From: Nitrososphaeraceae archaeon
Lineage (GTDB): Archaea > Thermoproteota > Nitrososphaeria > Nitrososphaerales > Nitrososphaeraceae
Length of the DNA stretch: 5,945 nt
Direction of reading: 5' to 3'
Assembly (NCBI GenBank): GCA_030038695.1
Contig: JASHSN010000200.1
Coordinates: 1 to 5,945, forward strand
In this document: in pieces, positions 4,334-5,945 of the stretch
How positions within the stretch are numbered: the stretch's first letter is position 1
How the letters are laid out: each line of letters starts with the position of its first letter
Position numbers and translations under genes: made by a program
The notes under the pieces: generated by a model
Told to the model about the DNA's origin: nothing
The model's input: the letters and a program-made list of their open reading frames with translations, nothing else
The model's database searches: none

Positions 4334-5707
4334 TTATACCTCCTCTTCCCCACTTTCCCTTTCCTGTCTAGTTATCATGGACACATCTGGTTTAAAGATG
4401 AGATCTGAGATCCAGTCACCAAGAACCTTTAATTTCTTTTTTGTCGTTGGAAGGTTAGCTAAATAGTACATACGCCATAGCCACCAAGCTACAAATCCGT
4501 GTAACTTAAATTTATTAAATATTATAGCAACTCCGGTTCTCGTTCCAATTTCTGCCATCATCCCTTTGGTTTTATAATCAAATTTCACCTTATTTTTTTC
4601 TCCATTCTTACGTTTTACTGCTAATATTATATTCTCTGCAGCTACTTTGCCTTCTCTAATAGCATGTTGCGCCGTCGGTGGATAAGGCTTTCCAGTATGA
4701 GGATCAGTTATAGATGCACAATCACCAAGCGCATAAACTCCACTATAGCCAGCCACTTCTAGATAATTGTTAACCACGATCCGGTGTCCTCTGTCATGTT
4801 CACAAGCAAGTTCAGCTACTAACTCACTTGGAGTTACACCCGCGGACCAAATTAGGGTATAACAAGGAATTATTGTACCATCGTATAACTTTACACTATT
4901 TGTAGTTGCTCCAGTAACAGGACACTTCATCATGAATTCCACGCCCTTAGCTTTCAGTTTTTCTAATGCAAAATCACCTAATTCCTCATCTACTTCCGCT
5001 AGTAATTTTTCATTTGTATCAATAAGCATTACCCTTACTTCTGATTGGATATTTTTATAATAATCCTTAATGGAATCGCGGATGAAGTCATTAATTGCTC
5101 CTACGGTTTCAACACCGTTGAATCCGCCTCCCGCTACTACAAAGGTTAATAGACTTTTTCTTAGTTCCACATTATCTTCTTCAAGACTTGCTTGTTCCAG
5201 CACGTTTATAATATGGTTTCTCAGAATTATGGCATCATCTATACTCTTCATTGTGAAAGAATATTTCTGTACATCATACATCTTAAAGAAATTGTTCTCA
5301 CTTCCTAATGCGATTATAAGGTAATCGTATCTCAATATGCGTTCATACCAACCATTTGGTTGAGATTGTCTGCCAATTGCATGAGTCAAAGTAAGACTCA
5401 TACTATTAAGATCTATAGATTTAACTTTGGCTTGATAGAATTTTGCTTTTTTACAAAATGCTCTGACCGGTGTTACTATGTTTCTTGTTTCAATCATGCC
5501 AGATGCTACTTCGGGAAGCATTGGAGTAAAGAGAATAAAGTTATCTCTACTTACCAAAGTAATTTCAATATTGTTATTAGTATCAAACTCATTCTGAAGC
5601 TTTTTCAAGACCTCAATAGCCGCAAAACCGCTACCTAAAATTACTATACGTGTAGGCTGACCTATACTTGTAGGATTTACTATCTTCTCCTCGATCTCTT
5701 TAGACAT
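4334..5707 (-). CDS. ndh: Type II NADH dehydrogenase (NDH-2), membrane-peripheral NADH:quinone oxidoreductase
   Basis: Transfers electrons from NAD(P)H through FAD to the quinone pool at the inner membrane face without pumping protons. At 457 residues it is full length for NDH-2. It has the N-terminal FAD Rossmann motif RIVILGSGFAAIEVL (20-34), FTPMLPEVASG (60-70), and a second nucleotide-binding loop VVAGGGFNGVE (190-200) whose trailing Glu favours NADH. The FAD-contact motif is VYALGDCAS (324-332). The quinone-site helix is PPTAQHAIREG (343-353), which has Arg-Glu where many bacterial enzymes have Gln. The C-terminus carries an aromatic amphipathic patch GFVAWWLWRMYYL (404-416) and LGDWISDLIF (429-438), suited to membrane docking. 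The ATG at 5707 lies 32 bp after the stop of the upstream partial gene, so co-transcription is possible. Its stop abuts the creatininase fragment. A related flavin disulfide reductase such as sulfide:quinone oxidoreductase is less likely, because the redox cysteines typical of SQR are not evident. Confidence 0.9.
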   Translation of the reverse strand: MSKEIEEKIVNPTSIGQPTRIVILGSGFAAIEVLKKLQNEFDTNNNIEITLVSRDNFILFTPMLPEVASGMIETRNIVTPVRAFCKKAKFYQAKVKSIDLNSMSLTLTHAIGRQSQPNGWYERILRYDYLIIALGSENNFFKMYDVQKYSFTMKSIDDAIILRNHIINVLEQASLEEDNVELRKSLLTFVVAGGGFNGVETVGAINDFIRDSIKDYYKNIQSEVRVMLIDTNEKLLAEVDEELGDFALEKLKAKGVEFMMKCPVTGATTNSVKLYDGTIIPCYTLIWSAGVTPSELVAELACEHDRGHRIVVNNYLEVAGYSGVYALGDCASITDPHTGKPYPPTAQHAIREGKVAAENIILAVKRKNGEKNKVKFDYKTKGMMAEIGTRTGVAIIFNKFKLHGFVAWWLWRMYYLANLPTTKKKLKVLGDWISDLIFKPDVSMITRQERESGEEEV

Positions 5708-5739
5708 ATCTGATATTACATTTATTCAAGATAAAAGTA

Positions 5740-5943
5740 TTAGGCTTTCCAATTTATAGCACGAATACCTTCTATTGTAACATCAAGCACCACTAGATTG
5801 GATGAATATCTATTTATACCTCTTTGTTCTTCGCACTCCATCACCCTGAAATTCAACTCTCTACAAAATCTGTATTCAGCAGATATGTATTCTTGAGTAG
5901 GAGCATAATCAATCGCCCTGAAAAAAGGTGTAACTTCCGTTTT
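5740..5943 (-). CDS. Unrecognised gene, C-terminal 67 codons (5' end outside window)
   Basis: On the minus strand one frame is open from the right edge to a TAA at 5742-5740. It gives a well-mixed, soluble-type sequence with segments TPFFRAIDYAPTQEYIS, YRFCRELNFRVMECEEQRG and LVVLDVTIEGIRAINWKA. It is charged, aromatic and without membrane helices, like a small alpha/beta protein. Two cysteines (one in RFCREL, one in MECEEQ) are visible but form no known motif. It ends 32 bp ahead of the NADH dehydrogenase start, so the two may share a transcript. I do not recognise the family. Confidence 0.65.
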   Translation of the reverse strand, partial: KTEVTPFFRAIDYAPTQEYISAEYRFCRELNFRVMECEEQRGINRYSSNLVVLDVTIEGIRAINWKA

Positions 5944-5945
5944 TG

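Noticed and set aside
5070..5638. Two plus-strand frames opposite ndh (5070-5324 and 5360-5638)
   Set aside because: Both are antisense to the intact NDH-2 gene, low-complexity and without start signals or motifs.
1..5945. tRNA, rRNA, CRISPR array, insertion sequence or transposase
   Set aside because: No cloverleaf, no regularly spaced repeats, no terminal inverted repeats with target duplication and no transposase motif were found by reading both strands.

Overview
The window most likely comes from an archaeon, and the gene content fits an ammonia-oxidising Nitrososphaeria-type (thaumarchaeal) genome. This rests on AT-rich, short-intergenic DNA, TATA-like boxes about 25-32 bp ahead of start codons with no Shine-Dalgarno (leaderless style), and a mix of an NDH-2 type NADH dehydrogenase, a CHAD protein, a FUN14-family remnant and a family I pyrophosphatase. 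The lineage is inferred, not proven.

Left part (1-1289): the last 26 codons of a plus-strand gene end at 82 and converge on two minus-strand genes that both look broken. One (124-410) is a small exported protein read in two frames. The other (424-955) is a four-helix membrane protein whose frame is broken by a perfect 8-bp tandem duplication (598-613) and probably again near its start. A 334-bp AT-rich gap follows.

Middle part (1290-3424, all minus): the best functional story in the window. In transcription order there is a divergent CYTH-like protein (3424-2795), a CHAD-domain protein (2713-1877), and family I inorganic pyrophosphatase (1841-1290). CYTH (triphosphate tunnel) and CHAD domains are associated with polyphosphate and triphosphate chemistry. 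PPase finishes that chemistry by hydrolysing PPi, so this looks like a split CYTH/CHAD module joined to PPase. The PPase lacks several residues usual in the active site. Its start is also odd: an ATG overlapping the CHAD stop opens only nine codons before an in-frame TAA, and the enzyme then seems to begin at TTG.

Right-centre (3425-4333, plus): decaying genes. They are a FUN14-family remnant split over frames, a further stretch of interrupted coding-like sequence, and the first quarter of a creatininase-family amidohydrolase with an intact promoter, a nonsense codon and a lost 3' part.

Right part (4334-5945, minus): an intact NDH-2 (membrane-peripheral NADH:quinone oxidoreductase) preceded by the C-terminal 67 codons of an unrecognised gene that is cut by the window edge.

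Overall, about 3.4 kb of intact housekeeping-type genes carry no internal frame lesions, while about 1.3 kb of flanking genes carries at least five or six. This points to real gene decay around a conserved core rather than evenly spread sequencing error.
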